A stretch of 64,000 bases of DNA from Acidiphilium acidophilum (GCF_033842475.1 NZ_JAWXYB010000018.1:2463501-2527500); one strand, 5' to 3'. Counted from the stretch's first letter, positions 26,404-36,368 are shown. The notes: generated from the sequence alone by a model not told the origin. Numbers and translations: made by a program.

Positions 26404-27164
26404 CCCGCGCCGTTTATGCGCGGATTCTCACCGCCGCCAACAGATGCGGTGGGCACGGTGAACGATGCGGTCGAGGATGGCATCGCCCAGGGTTGGATCG
26501 CCGATGATTTCGTGCCAGCGGCCGATGGGAACCTGGCTTGTGATCAGCAGGGCGCCCTTGCCGTCGCGATCATCGACGATCTCGAGCAGGTCGCGGCGCT
26601 GTTCGGCGGTCAGCGGCTCGGGTCCCCAATCATCGATGATCAGCAGGCGGGTGCGTTCGAGCGTGGTCATCAGCCTCGCGAGCCTGCCTTCGCCGCGGGC
26701 CGTGGCGATATCGGCAAACAGGCGCGGGGCGCGCCGGTACAGAACGGAGACGCCCTCACGGCATGCCTTGTTGCCCAAAGCGCAGGCAATCCATGATTTC
26801 CCCACACCGGTCGGACCGCTGATCAGCACGTGCTGGCCCTCTCGGATCCACCGACAGGTGGTCAGCGACTGGAACAGACCGCGGTCGAGGCCACGGGGTG
26901 TGCGCAGGTCGACATCCTCGACCGCTGCAGCCTGCCGCAATTTCGCGAGGCGCAGCCGGCGGGAGGTGCGGGCATTGTCGCGTGCGGTAACCTCGCGGTC
27001 GATCATCAGGCCGAGCCAGTCCTCGCGCGGCAGATCGTCGGCCGCGGACTGGTGCTGCATCTCGGTGAAGGCATCGGCCATCGCAGCCAAGCCCAGGCCG
27101 CGCAGGCGTTCCACCATGGGATGGATCAGCATCGTGTTGGTTCCTTTCAATGATAAGAGCCGGG

Positions 27165-28532
27165 TCAATGATAATAGCCGGGGCCACGGATATTCTCGTG
27201 GAACAGGCTGGGTTGTTCGGGTTGAGACGGGCTCGCGACCTTCCTTTCCCGAGCATTCTTCAGAATCGCCGCCACCGAGCTGTAGGAGCGTGTGCCGAGG
27301 CCCAGCGCCCGCGCGCAGGCGGCATCGAGGCGTTCGGCATCGTATTGCTTGGCAAGCCGAAGAATACCGATGCACGAGCGGAAGCCTTGTTCCGGATGCG
27401 GCCGTGAGCGCAGGATCAGCTCGACCAGAGCAGCCGTGTCATCGCCGATCGCCGCAGCTTCGCGCTGGATGCGTTCATGGGTCCAATCGCGGTAGCGCCG
27501 ATGCGAACTCGGCATGTGCTCGGCCAGCGTCGTTGGCCGATGCGGGCGGTTGCTGCGTTGATGGGCGGCGACCAGTTTGCCGCGATGGAACACTTCCACC
27601 GTCCTGGCGGTGATCCGCGCCTCGACCTCCTGGCGCAGCAGGCGATACGGCACGGAATAGAAATGCTTGTCGACCTCGATGTGGTAGTCGAGGTTCACCC
27701 TGCATCGCTTCCAATCGGCATATTCGTAGGGCGTCGCCGGTAGCGGTTGCAGCGCCGGGCGGTCGAGCTGGTCAAACAGAGCCCGCCGGGTTGTGCCCCA
27801 TCCCCGCATCGGCCGATCGTTCAACTGCGCGGTCAGCTCACGGATCGCCTGGTTCAGTTCTGCCAGCGAGAAGAACCGTCGATTGCGTAGCCGGGCCAAA
27901 ATCCAGCGCTGAACCACATGGACACCCACTTCGACCTTGGCCTTGTCGCGCGGCTTGTAGGGGCGCGCGGGGATGATCGCGGTGCCGTAATGCGCTGCCA
28001 TGTCGGCGTAGGTGCGGTTCACCACCGGCTCGTAAAAGCAGGCCTTGGTGATCCCGGATTTGAGGTTGTCGCTGACGATCTGCCGCGGAACCCCGCCCAG
28101 CGCGGCCAAAGTGTTCACATGCGCGCCAATCCAATCCGCCAGCCCCTGGCTCGCGGTCGCCTCCGCGTAGATGAAGCTCGATGCACCGAGGACCGCAACG
28201 AAGATCTCGGCCCGGGTCACTTCTCCGGTCGCCCCATCGATGACTTCCATCGTCTGACCGGCGAAGTCGACGAATAGCCGTTCCCCGTCCGTGTGCACCT
28301 GGCGCAGCGTCGGCTTCAGCCGACCCGCCCACTCCCGATAAAGATCACAGAACCACGAGTACCCGAACCCGTTCACCGAGGTCGCTCGATATTCCTCCCA
28401 CACCAGCGCAAGCGTCATGTTCGGCCGGCGCAGATCACGATGAACAGCCGACCAATCCGGCACCGGGCGTTGGTCATGCGGCACGTCCGGCACCGGCGGA
28501 AACAACAGCGCCTCCAGACGCTCGTCATCCAG
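27165..28532 (-). pseudogene. istA: istA of the outer IS21 element, 5'-truncated
   Basis: Family similarity runs from [20 protein letters not shown] to the stop at 27165 (about 455 codons). The core shows Asp in RLFVDFAGQT, Asp in IVSDNLKSG and Glu in KAKVEVGVH, so the catalytic triad is present. The N-terminal helix-turn-helix portion, normally some 80 residues, is gone and the frame joins an IS5 remnant at about 28529-28532. The next gene, istB, starts 32 bases further on. Confidence 0.85.
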
Positions 28533-28693
28533 CCGAACGTTCGCTCGACGACCCAGCGTTTCGGCAGCACGATAAACCCTTTCACGTCTTTATCAGTTCG
28601 CTTGACGACGGTGAGGGAAATACGGCTCACCTCGAAGGCTGCGCACTGGGCTTCATCCCCCTGATAACCTCCGTCGACGAAGGACATTTTCAC
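28529..28693 (-). pseudogene. IS5-family transposase fragment
   Basis: Fifty-five codons ([16 protein letters not shown] ... [14 protein letters not shown]) match the C-terminal catalytic region of IS5-type DDE transposases, where the final Glu lies in VVERTFGW. Both ends are cut. On one side it fuses to istA at a shared GGATGA, on the other it stops just before a guanine run. It is a scrap left by deletion between elements. Confidence 0.75.
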
Positions 28694-28728
28694 CCACGGG
28701 CTCTTGCGACCAAAGGGGCCAAAGGGCC

Positions 28729-28740
28729 GGGGGGGGGGGG
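28729..28740. repeat. Run of twelve guanines at an IS junction
   Basis: Twelve consecutive G occur between the IS5 remnant and the third IS256-type remnant. Such a tract is prone to slippage, in the cell or in sequencing, so its length and the exact junction should be treated as uncertain. Confidence 0.7.
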
Positions 28741-28741
28741 C

Positions 28742-29541
28742 AAGGACGTGGTTAGTCGTACTTGGCGAAAGGTGAAGGCGGACTGGGAAGGCTGGAACCG
28801 GCGCAGTCTGGCCGATGATGACATCGTCCGGCTGATCCTGGACGGTGCCGTGGTGACGGTCCGGCTCGACCGGAAAGCGACCAACATCTCACTGCTGGTC
28901 GTGCTTGGTGTCCGCCGCGATGGGCAGAAGCTGCTGCTGGCGGTGAAGAACATGGGAGGCGAAAGCGAAGCCGCCTGGCGCGCCGTGCTCGATTATCTCA
29001 TCGCGCGGGGCCTGCGCACCCCGGAACTGCTGCTGATCGATGGCGGCGCCGGCCTCGAACGTGCGCTGGCCGGGCTTTGGCCAAACGCGCCGACGCAGCG
29101 CTGCACCGTGCACAAGCATCGAAATCTGCTGGCCCATGCGCCAGACGCCCTGCACGAGGAGGTCACCGCCGACTACAACGACATGATCTACGCCGAAACC
29201 AGTGCCGAGGTGATGCGCGGGCGCCGGCTGTTCCTCGCCAAATGGCGTCTGAAATGCTGCGGCTTGGCCGACAGCCTCGAAGAAGCCGGCGATCGGCTCT
29301 TCACCTTCACTCGCTTGCCCCAAGCCAGTGGAGATCAGCAAGAACGACGAATGCGATCGAACGTCTGCATGAGGAATTCAAGCGCCGGATCAAGACCCAG
29401 ACCGTCCTGCCCTCGACCGAAACCGCAGCGATGTTGTTCTGGTCGTTGCTTGCATCCGGGCAGATCGCCATGCGCAAAGTCGACGGGTGGCAGACGCTCG
29501 CCGAACCACCCGCCTCAATACATCTTGATCTCGTCGCCTGA
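28742..29541 (+). pseudogene. IS256-type (mutator) transposase remnant, third type
   Basis: It enters in mid-protein ([19 protein letters not shown]). The mutator core has [32 protein letters not shown] and the C/H segment QRCTVHKHRNLLAH. At the cytosine run 29318-29321 one base appears missing, moving the reading to the next frame, which continues RTTNAIERLHEEFKRRIKTQ to a stop at 29541. The N-terminal third is absent. It belongs to a different IS256 subgroup from the other two types here. Confidence 0.85.
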
Positions 29542-29627
29542 CCCCGTCATGTTCCTCCAGCCGGAGACGCCGCCCAAGGCCATTTCCACACAACCCGAGA
29601 CGCCACCCTTACATCATCAATCGTTTG

Positions 29628-31307
29628 TTACACCGCGAGGGCAGCCTCGGCAGTTTTCACCACCGCCTGCAATGCCCCCGGTTCGAACGGCGATTTCAGC
29701 TTTGCGGCCGCGACAAGTTTACCGAACGGTGCAGAACCACCAAGGCCGCAGAGATCAACATAAGTATCGAAGCTGCCCTTATAATCCTGCTGCGATTTTA
29801 CCCAGAATTGTAACGCGCAGCATTGTGCCAGGGTATAATCGATATAGTAGAAAGGCGCGCGATAGATGTGCAGTTGGGCCTGCCAGCGCCCGCCCATCGC
29901 CGGGTAGTCGAGGTCACCCCAGTTGCGCCACGGCAGATACATCGATTCGAGCTTCCGCCACATCGCATGGCGGTCGGCGGGGCTCGCCTCGGGGTTGGCG
30001 TAGACTTCATGCTGGAAATGATCGACGCACACACCGTATGGCAGAAACTCCAGCGCCCCGATCAGGTGCATCCGCTGATAACGCGCCGTCTGCTCCCCGA
30101 ACATCGGGGCGATGTGCGGATACGCGAGGAATTCCAGGCTCATCGAGTGGATTTCGGCGGATTCCGAGGTCGGCCAGAGATAGTCGAGCGACGGCTGGTT
30201 CCGGCTCTGGTAGTTCTGGAAGGCGTGGCCCATTTCATGGGTGAACACATCAACATCATGATGCGTGCCGTTGAAATTAGCGAAAATATACGGCATCCCT
30301 ACCGCCGGAAACGAGGAGCAGAACCCGCCGCCCGCCTTGGCAGGCCGGTTCTTCAAATCCATGAACCCACCCTCGTTCATCTGGCGATAAAAAGCGGCAA
30401 GGCGCGGGTCCATTGCATCGAACATTTCGTTCGCACGGGCCACCAGTTGGTCGTGATCGCCCTGCGGTTTGGGGTTGCCCTGGGGATCAACCAGCGCTTC
30501 GTCCCATGCGTAGAGCGTATCCAGCCCGTTGGCGACCCGCCGCTGCTCGATCAGTTTCGCGACCAGCGGCGTGACATGTTTGAGCACTTCGGCGCGGTAG
30601 GTCGCCACCTGTGCCGGCCCGTAATCCAACCGGCCCATCCGCCGATAACCGAGCGCGGTGAAATTCTCATCGCCCAGCGCCCGTGCCATCTTGTGGCGCA
30701 GCTTGACCAGCTTGTCGTAGATATTGTCCAACTCCGCGCCATGCTCGGAGAAAAATCCCCAGCGCGCGGCAGCCGACTGATGCCGGATCTTGCGATCCAG
30801 ACTCTCGCCGTACGGCGTCAGCCCAGCCAGATTGACGGTTTCGCCATTGAACACGAAAGTCGCTGAAGCCAGCAGGGCAGTATAGTCGGCTTCGAGCTTC
30901 GATTCCTCCTCCAGATCCGCAGCGATCGCCGGCGAGAACGTCGTCACGTCGTTGCGCCAGATATCCACCGCGTGCCTGCCATATTGCCCCTCGATCAACG
31001 CAGGATCGAGCGCGAGCAGCCGGTTCTTCCAACTGGTCTCATGATCCGAGATCACCGGACCCAGGGCATCGGCATATTCGCGTTCGGCCTTGTACTCTGC
31101 ATTCGAAGTATCCTGCGAAAACCGCAGATGGGTCAGCGAGGACCAGGTACTGGTGGCGCGGCGCAGCCCTTCCCATTCCGCCAGCGCCTCGGTCACCGCG
31201 CCACGATCCAGCAAGCCGTTCAACACTGCATAGGCTTCGGCCAGACTTTCGCGGGTCGGCTTGACCGCTTCGATCTCATCGAACTTCATCAACTGATCCC
31301 TCTTCAT
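29628..31307 (-). CDS. Oligoendopeptidase F-like M3 family metallopeptidase
   Basis: 559 residues with the zinc motif FTHEMGHAFQ (HExxH near residue 356) and the third ligand Glu in TSESAEIHSMSLEF, as in PepF/M3B peptidases. It cleaves short peptides in the cytoplasm; no signal peptide is present. The start overlaps the stop of an ABC exporter gene by four bases (31304-31307), so the two are translated together. Its 3' end lies about 90 bases from IS debris, yet the C-terminus (YTLAQCCALQFW and onward) looks complete. Confidence 0.9.
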   Translation of the reverse strand: MKRDQLMKFDEIEAVKPTRESLAEAYAVLNGLLDRGAVTEALAEWEGLRRATSTWSSLTHLRFSQDTSNAEYKAEREYADALGPVISDHETSWKNRLLALDPALIEGQYGRHAVDIWRNDVTTFSPAIAADLEEESKLEADYTALLASATFVFNGETVNLAGLTPYGESLDRKIRHQSAAARWGFFSEHGAELDNIYDKLVKLRHKMARALGDENFTALGYRRMGRLDYGPAQVATYRAEVLKHVTPLVAKLIEQRRVANGLDTLYAWDEALVDPQGNPKPQGDHDQLVARANEMFDAMDPRLAAFYRQMNEGGFMDLKNRPAKAGGGFCSSFPAVGMPYIFANFNGTHHDVDVFTHEMGHAFQNYQSRNQPSLDYLWPTSESAEIHSMSLEFLAYPHIAPMFGEQTARYQRMHLIGALEFLPYGVCVDHFQHEVYANPEASPADRHAMWRKLESMYLPWRNWGDLDYPAMGGRWQAQLHIYRAPFYYIDYTLAQCCALQFWVKSQQDYKGSFDTYVDLCGLGGSAPFGKLVAAAKLKSPFEPGALQAVVKTAEAALAV

Positions 31308-33124
31308 TGTTGCGTCATCAATCCCAGCGCCTGGCGCTCGAACAACCGTCGATAGATCCCGCCATGGGCCTCGGTGAGCGTCTCATGGGTTCCTTGTTCC
31401 ACGATGCGACCCTGATCGAAAACCAGAATGCGGTCCAGCGCCCGGACGGTCGAGAGTCGGTGAGCGACCACGATCACTGTGCGGCCGGTCATCAATCGCT
31501 CAACCGCTTGCTGGATCAGCGCCTCGGATTCCGAATCGAGGCTTGCGGTCGCCTCATCGAGAATCAGGATCGGCGCATCTGCCAAAAACGCACGTGCGAT
31601 CGCAACCCGCTGGCGCTCACCTCCCGAGAGTTTCACACCGCGCTCGCCCACGAGTGTCCGGTAGCCGCTCGGCAGCCGCATGATGAACTCGTGGGCATTG
31701 GCCATCATCGCCGCGTTTTCGATCTCCGCCATGCTCGCATCGGGCCGCCCATAGGCAATGTTCTCCGCGAGCGAGCGATGAAACAAAATCGGCTCCTGCG
31801 CGACGATCGCGATCGAGGCACGCAGCGATTCCTGCGTCACCCGCGCGATATTCTGCCCGTCGATCCGGATTTCCCCACCCGTCACATCGTGCAGCCGCTG
31901 AATCAGTTTAACGAAGCTCGTCTTGCCCGATCCCGAATGCCCGACGAGCCCGACCCGTTCACCGGAGGCGATCCTTACCGAAAGATCATCGAACAACGGC
32001 GCTACATGCTTGCCATACGTGAAATCGACCTGATCGAACACGATCTCGCCCTGCAGGATCTGCGCCGGCATCGCACCGGGCCGATCCGCGATTGCGAAGG
32101 GCTGGCTCTCCATCCGCACCATGTCCTCCATCTCGTTCACGGTGCGCTGGAGATTGGCGATATGATAGCCGACGTCGCGCAGATAGCCGAGCACGATGAG
32201 ATAGGCGGTGATCACGGTCGCGACCTCGCCGGGCGTCGCCCGCCTGATCCACCACAGATACAGCGCCAACCCGATGATCGCGACTCGCAGCACCATCAGC
32301 GCGGCTCCCTGCCCGGTGCCGACCCGATTGCCGCGATACCAATACCGCCGGGTACGGTGCTGCCACTTGCCGACCACCCGCGCCAGAATCGCATCCTCGC
32401 GGGTCTCTGCGGCAAACCCCTTGACCACGGCGTTGCACGAAACCGCATCGGCCAACGCGGCTCCCATCGCGGTATCGCAGCGATTCGATAGTTGCGAGGC
32501 AGGCGAAACGTAGCGCATCTGCAGCCATACCGTGGCACCGACATAAATCAGTGCGCCCACGGCGATCAGGCTGCCCATCGCGATTGACTTCACCCCGAGC
32601 ATCACGGAGGTCCCGGCCAGCACCGCGAGCGCCGGCAGCAACGCGATCAGGATGGTGTCGTTGAGCAGATCGACTGCCCAGATCCCGCGGGTGATCTTTC
32701 GCACGATTGCGCCGGCGAAATTATTGGCATGCCAGTCCGAGGCGAAGCGCTGGACCCGGTAGAACGAATCGCGCGCCATTTCGCTCATCATCGCAAGCGT
32801 GAGCCCGACCACCGAGCGATATCCCACGAAGCGCAGCGCGGTCTGCGCCACGCCAAGGGCCGCAATGATCCCGAGGGCAATTACCGCCGCATGCAGCGAG
32901 GCCGTGCTCCGCACCGTCACCGCATTGATGAGATCGCCGGCATAGAGCGGCATAAACACGTCGGTTATGGTTGCAGCCACCATGGCCAGAGCACAAAGCC
33001 CGAACACGACACGATGATGGAGCCAACGTCGGCCGACAAAGCCGAACACCGAACGGAACGGTGATTTCAGATTTTTTTCAGACGAAAACATGGAATGAAC
33101 AGGATCGCGCTTGCGCGCAATCAT
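31304..33124 (-). CDS. ABC exporter, fused permease-ATPase
   Basis: 606 residues. A transmembrane domain of about six helices (residues 30-330) precedes an ATPase domain. The ATPase has Walker A GHSGSGKTSF (about 393-402), signature KLSGGERQRVAIARAFL (about 497-513), Walker B PILILDEATASLDSE and the H-loop in VAHRLSTV. This half-transporter would work as a homodimer or with an unlinked partner. An ATG at 33091 is an alternative start. Translational coupling to a peptidase hints at peptide handling, but the cargo is unknown. Confidence 0.88.
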   Translation of the reverse strand: MIARKRDPVHSMFSSEKNLKSPFRSVFGFVGRRWLHHRVVFGLCALAMVAATITDVFMPLYAGDLINAVTVRSTASLHAAVIALGIIAALGVAQTALRFVGYRSVVGLTLAMMSEMARDSFYRVQRFASDWHANNFAGAIVRKITRGIWAVDLLNDTILIALLPALAVLAGTSVMLGVKSIAMGSLIAVGALIYVGATVWLQMRYVSPASQLSNRCDTAMGAALADAVSCNAVVKGFAAETREDAILARVVGKWQHRTRRYWYRGNRVGTGQGAALMVLRVAIIGLALYLWWIRRATPGEVATVITAYLIVLGYLRDVGYHIANLQRTVNEMEDMVRMESQPFAIADRPGAMPAQILQGEIVFDQVDFTYGKHVAPLFDDLSVRIASGERVGLVGHSGSGKTSFVKLIQRLHDVTGGEIRIDGQNIARVTQESLRASIAIVAQEPILFHRSLAENIAYGRPDASMAEIENAAMMANAHEFIMRLPSGYRTLVGERGVKLSGGERQRVAIARAFLADAPILILDEATASLDSESEALIQQAVERLMTGRTVIVVAHRLSTVRALDRILVFDQGRIVEQGTHETLTEAHGGIYRRLFERQALGLMTQQ

Positions 33125-33453
33125 CCCTCAAAAGTCGACATGAACTGAAATAGTGGAATCTGCGCCCCGGATAAGGGTGCTGCAGGCAGACCTATCGAAC
33201 GCGCGCTGGTCGCGTAAATCGATCGCTGCAAAAGGAGGTAATCACAACGATGTTCATCATGCCTCCTTGGTCAATGTTGCCTAGAGTAGGAGCAGTACGG
33301 ACAAGCGAATGCCCTGTCCAGCAAAAAAAGTACTTCAGCGATTAGGGCGACTCGATCCGCAGAGCAAAAACGCGCTAGAATAAATTGAAAGTGTCGGACG
33401 TCACAGATTTATGGTAACGATACGGCGGAAATCGCCGCAACTTCGCCCGAAAA
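33125..33453. other. Gene-poor, AT-richer intergenic region
   Basis: It separates the ABC exporter start from the convergent lipoprotein stop. Base composition is lower in GC than the neighbours. The only gene-like content is the micro-ORF at 33250-33345 with its strong ribosome binding site; I see no RNA gene or clear terminator. Confidence 0.4.
33250..33345 (+). CDS. Possible 31-residue micro-protein with near-perfect Shine-Dalgarno
   Basis: AAAAGGAGGTAATCAC (33232-33247) is complementary to nearly the whole anti-Shine-Dalgarno tail of 16S rRNA and ends a few bases before ATG at 33250. The frame reads MFIMPPWSMLPRVGAVRTSE and eleven more residues to TAG at 33343-33345. CCTCCTT within codons 4-6 could pair with AAGGAGG and fold the ribosome site into a hairpin, suggesting translational control. 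No similarity is recognised. It could be chance, so confidence is low. Confidence 0.35.
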   Translation: MFIMPPWSMLPRVGAVRTSECPVQQKKYFSD

Positions 33454-33834
33454 TTACTCACCGTGCGATGGCCGCACGACCAAGTTTTCGGAGTGAAGCT
33501 GGCATTCCTGCGCTGCCGAGGTCACGGCGCCGTTATCGACCCGATCATACACTACTGACAGATGCTGCCGCATCGCATTGGTAGATGCATTGGCCGTGAT
33601 GTCGCTGCCCTGCAAAGACGGTGCCGCCACAAGATAAACCGTACCGCCAAGTTTGTTCTGCATCTGGACCTGGCAGAACATGGCGGTCTGGCGCGACGCG
33701 GGCGACAAGCCGGACAGAAACGCGGCGTTATCGGCCTTAGCCGCGCTCGCCGTCAGTGGTCCGGACGACATGCCACCGGAACATGAGGCAAGGAGAAGAA
33801 TGACAGGAACAGGCAGGAGCGGACTAATTTTCAT
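33454..33834 (-). CDS. Small putative lipoprotein, unknown function
   Basis: 126 residues from the ATG at 33834 (another in-frame ATG lies at 33849). MKISPLLPVPVILLLASCSG is a lipoprotein signal with lipobox LASC, so the mature protein would be acylated at that Cys. The rest is a single small domain with two further cysteines (AMFCQVQ and AQECQLH), perhaps disulfide-bonded in the periplasm. No family is recognised. It follows rplQ on the same strand after about 90 bases. Confidence 0.6.
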   Translation of the reverse strand: MKISPLLPVPVILLLASCSGGMSSGPLTASAAKADNAAFLSGLSPASRQTAMFCQVQMQNKLGGTVYLVAAPSLQGSDITANASTNAMRQHLSVVYDRVDNGAVTSAAQECQLHSENLVVRPSHGE

Positions 33835-33922
33835 GCCATAACGATACAAGATCGGAGCCGATTCGCAATAGAAAACTCGCGACGATGGACCACGAACAGG
33901 TGCCGCTCAACAAAGATTGAGT

Positions 33923-34357
33923 TCAAGCTGCCTGCGCGACGTCGTCCTCGTCATCCTTGACTTCTGGCTTTGGCCCGCTGTCGATCCCTTTGGCCGCCGG
34001 ATCGCGATCAACCAATTCGATCACCGCCATATCAGCCGCATCGCCGTAGCGCATACCGGCTTTCAGCACGCGGGTATAACCACCCTGTCGTCCCTGATAA
34101 CGTTCGGCCAGTGCATCAAAAAGCTTCGAGACGATTACCTCGTCACGCAGAACCGCATGGGCCTGCCGGCGCGCATGAAGCCCGCCGCGCTTACCGAGCG
34201 TGACGAGCCGGTCCGCGACCGGTGCCAGTTCCTTGGCCTTCGGCAGGGTCGTTGTGATCTGCTCATGCTTGAGCAGAGCAACCGCCATGTTGCGAAACAT
34301 CGCCGCACGGTGGGACGTGGTGACGCCGAGTTTACGTCCAGCAAGTCCGTGACGCAT
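33923..34357 (-). CDS. rplQ: 50S ribosomal protein L17
   Basis: 144 residues, starting [20 protein letters not shown] as in all L17 proteins, with an acidic C-terminal tail ([10 protein letters not shown]). It is the last gene of the alpha operon, 31 bases after rpoA. L17 is a primary-binding large-subunit protein near the exit tunnel. Confidence 0.97.
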   Translation of the reverse strand: MRHGLAGRKLGVTTSHRAAMFRNMAVALLKHEQITTTLPKAKELAPVADRLVTLGKRGGLHARRQAHAVLRDEVIVSKLFDALAERYQGRQGGYTRVLKAGMRYGDAADMAVIELVDRDPAAKGIDSGPKPEVKDDEDDVAQAA

Positions 34358-34388
34358 AGGGGTGACTCCAGATCAGAAAAAGAAACGA

Positions 34389-35429
34389 TTAGAACGGCTG
34401 GTCTGAACGCTTGACCAGATCTTCGATATTTTCGGGGGGCCAATCGGGCACCAGCATACCGAGGCCGAGGCCCATGGCAGTCAGTACTTCCTTGATTTCG
34501 TTAAGCGACTTGCGACCGAAATTCGGCGTGCGCAGCATTTCCTGTTCGGATTTCTGCACCAGATCGCCGATATAGACGATATTATCATTCTTCAGGCAGT
34601 TGGCCGAACGTACCGAGAGCTCCAGTTCGTCGACCTTGCGAAGCAGGTTCGGATTGAACGGCAGTTCCGGACGCGGCTCCTCCGAGCGCAACCGCTGCGG
34701 CTCCTCGAAATTGACGAACATGCCGAGTTGGTCCTGCAGGATCCGCGCGGCCAGAGCCACAGCATCCTCCGGCGTCACCGCGCCGTTGGTCTCGATTGAG
34801 AGAATCAGCCGGTCATAGTCGGTGACCTGCCCCACGCGAGTCGGCTCAACGCGATACGAAACCTTGCGCACCGGCGAATAGATGGAGTCGACCGGAATCA
34901 ACCCGATCGGAGCGTCCTCCGGCCGATTGGCCGACGCAGCCACATAGCCGCGCCCGGAATCGACTGTGAACTCCATCCCCAAAGTCGCGCCATCATCGAG
35001 CGTGCAGAGCACCAGATCAGGGTTCATCACCTCGATATCATGACCCGCCTGGATCATCGCGGCGGTCACTTCGCACGGTCCCTTGGCCGCCAGCGTCATC
35101 CGCTTCGGCCCATCGCCATGCATCCGCACTGCGATCTGTTTGATGTTGAGCACGATGTCGGTCACGTCTTCACGGACACCGGCAATCGAAGAGAACTCAT
35201 GCAGCACGCCGTCGATCCGCACGGCGGTCACAGCAGCGCCATGCAGCGACGAGAGCAGGATCCGACGCAGCGCGTTGCCAAGCGTAATACCGAAACCACG
35301 CTCCAGGGGCTCGGCAATGATTGTCGCCATACGCTGATCATCCGAGCCCGGCTCGACGTCGAGTTTCTCAGGCTTGCGTAGCGACTGCCAGTTACGCTGC
35401 ATCGCCAAATGTGTGTCTTTCAACATCAA
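34389..35429 (-). CDS. rpoA: RNA polymerase alpha subunit
   Basis: 346 residues. The N-terminal assembly domain (about 20-240) contains [20 protein letters not shown]. The C-terminal domain (about 260-330) holds the DNA/activator-contacting [11 protein letters not shown] and [15 protein letters not shown] segments. It dimerises to nucleate RNA polymerase assembly. ATGs at codons 1, 2 and 10 are all possible starts. It lies 86 bases after rpsK. Confidence 0.97.
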   Translation of the reverse strand: MMLKDTHLAMQRNWQSLRKPEKLDVEPGSDDQRMATIIAEPLERGFGITLGNALRRILLSSLHGAAVTAVRIDGVLHEFSSIAGVREDVTDIVLNIKQIAVRMHGDGPKRMTLAAKGPCEVTAAMIQAGHDIEVMNPDLVLCTLDDGATLGMEFTVDSGRGYVAASANRPEDAPIGLIPVDSIYSPVRKVSYRVEPTRVGQVTDYDRLILSIETNGAVTPEDAVALAARILQDQLGMFVNFEEPQRLRSEEPRPELPFNPNLLRKVDELELSVRSANCLKNDNIVYIGDLVQKSEQEMLRTPNFGRKSLNEIKEVLTAMGLGLGMLVPDWPPENIEDLVKRSDQPF

Positions 35430-35515
35430 TTCCTCCGGTTGGGCAGCGTACCGCCCTCACCATCCAAAAAACGCAACTTCCGCCAGGCACGCCATCGGCA
35501 AACGTCGCCGACACC

Positions 35516-35908
<393 letters not shown>

Positions 35909-35990
35909 GAAAATTCCTGTCTTTCTTTCGGCTCAGGGCCGGCAATCCTGCCGGTAACGGGCCATTGCATCGATGCGAAGATCCGAAAGG

Positions 35991-36368
35991 TTACTTCGTG
36001 ACCTTCTTTTTGCCGGCGATGGCAACGGCCTTGCCTTTGCGGGTGCGGGCATTGGTGTGGGTCCGCTGACCGCGAACGGGCAACCCCTTGCGATGGCGCA
36101 GCCCACGATAGCATCCCAGATCGACCAATCGCTTTATGTTCATCGCGACCTCGCGGCGGAGATCACCTTCAACGCGGTAATCCTTGTCGATCAGTTCGCG
36201 GATCTTCGCGATCTCGTCGTCCGACAGCTGGTTGACCCGCTTGTCCTCGCCGATGCTCAACGTCGTGCAGATGTCACGCGCCTTGGTCGGCCCGATGCCG
36301 TAAATATAGCGCAGGCTGACCAGCACGCGCTTGTTCGAAGGTATGTTTACGCCGGCAATACGCGCCAC
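35991..36368 (-). CDS. rpsM: 30S ribosomal protein S13
   Basis: 125 residues with [20 protein letters not shown] at the start and the basic tail [20 protein letters not shown] that contacts the P-site tRNA. It follows adk after a 238-base gap with a hairpin, so it may have its own promoter as the first gene of the alpha operon proper. Confidence 0.97.
   Translation of the reverse strand: MARIAGVNIPSNKRVLVSLRYIYGIGPTKARDICTTLSIGEDKRVNQLSDDEIAKIRELIDKDYRVEGDLRREVAMNIKRLVDLGCYRGLRHRKGLPVRGQRTHTNARTRKGKAVAIAGKKKVTK

Larger units (their letters stand above)
21478..26442 (-). mobile_element. Four-gene IS21-like element (inner) carrying an IS256 copy
   Basis: Perfect 39-bp terminal inverted repeats (21478-21516 and 26404-26442) begin TG and end CA, and GATGC is duplicated on both sides. 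On the minus strand it encodes a zinc-ribbon protein, IstA, IstB and a 79-residue protein, with overlapping junctions throughout. A structured sequence (21609-21670) lies between the last gene and the end. Without the IS256 copy (22222-23574) it would be about 3.6 kb. Only istB is broken, so it was intact until recently. Confidence 0.85.
21395..27132 (-). pseudogene. istB: istB of the outer IS21 element, split by the inner element
   Basis: The main part starts at 27132 (MLIHPMVERLRGLGLAAMAD, with GAAAGGA upstream) and runs through Walker A GPTGVGKSW and Walker B LLIIDDWG to HRAHRI near 26443. The C-terminal residues IELKGESLRKRQ, with a stop at 21395-21397, lie on the other side of the inner element at 21395-21477. 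The 5-bp duplication GATGC (21473-21477 and 26443-26447) marks the junction, and removing the insert restores one frame. IstB is the AAA+ helper ATPase of IS21 transposition. Confidence 0.85.
21246..28532 (-). mobile_element. IS21-family element (outer), truncated and interrupted
   Basis: The right end at 21246 starts TGCG and carries three terminal repeats of ATTCCG-T-GATCGCGATCA type (21251-21270, 21273-21292, 21296-21314), the multi-repeat end typical of this IS21 subgroup. istB is split by the inner element, and istA lacks its 5' end, which joins an IS5 remnant near 28529-28532. The left terminus is lost, so this element can no longer move. Confidence 0.8.

Noticed and set aside
19548-29627. 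Possible att-site duplication of the tRNA-Ser 3' end at the far edge of the island
   Set aside because: Only a short CGCCACCC-like match occurs near 29600, too short to mean anything, and no integrase gene is present.
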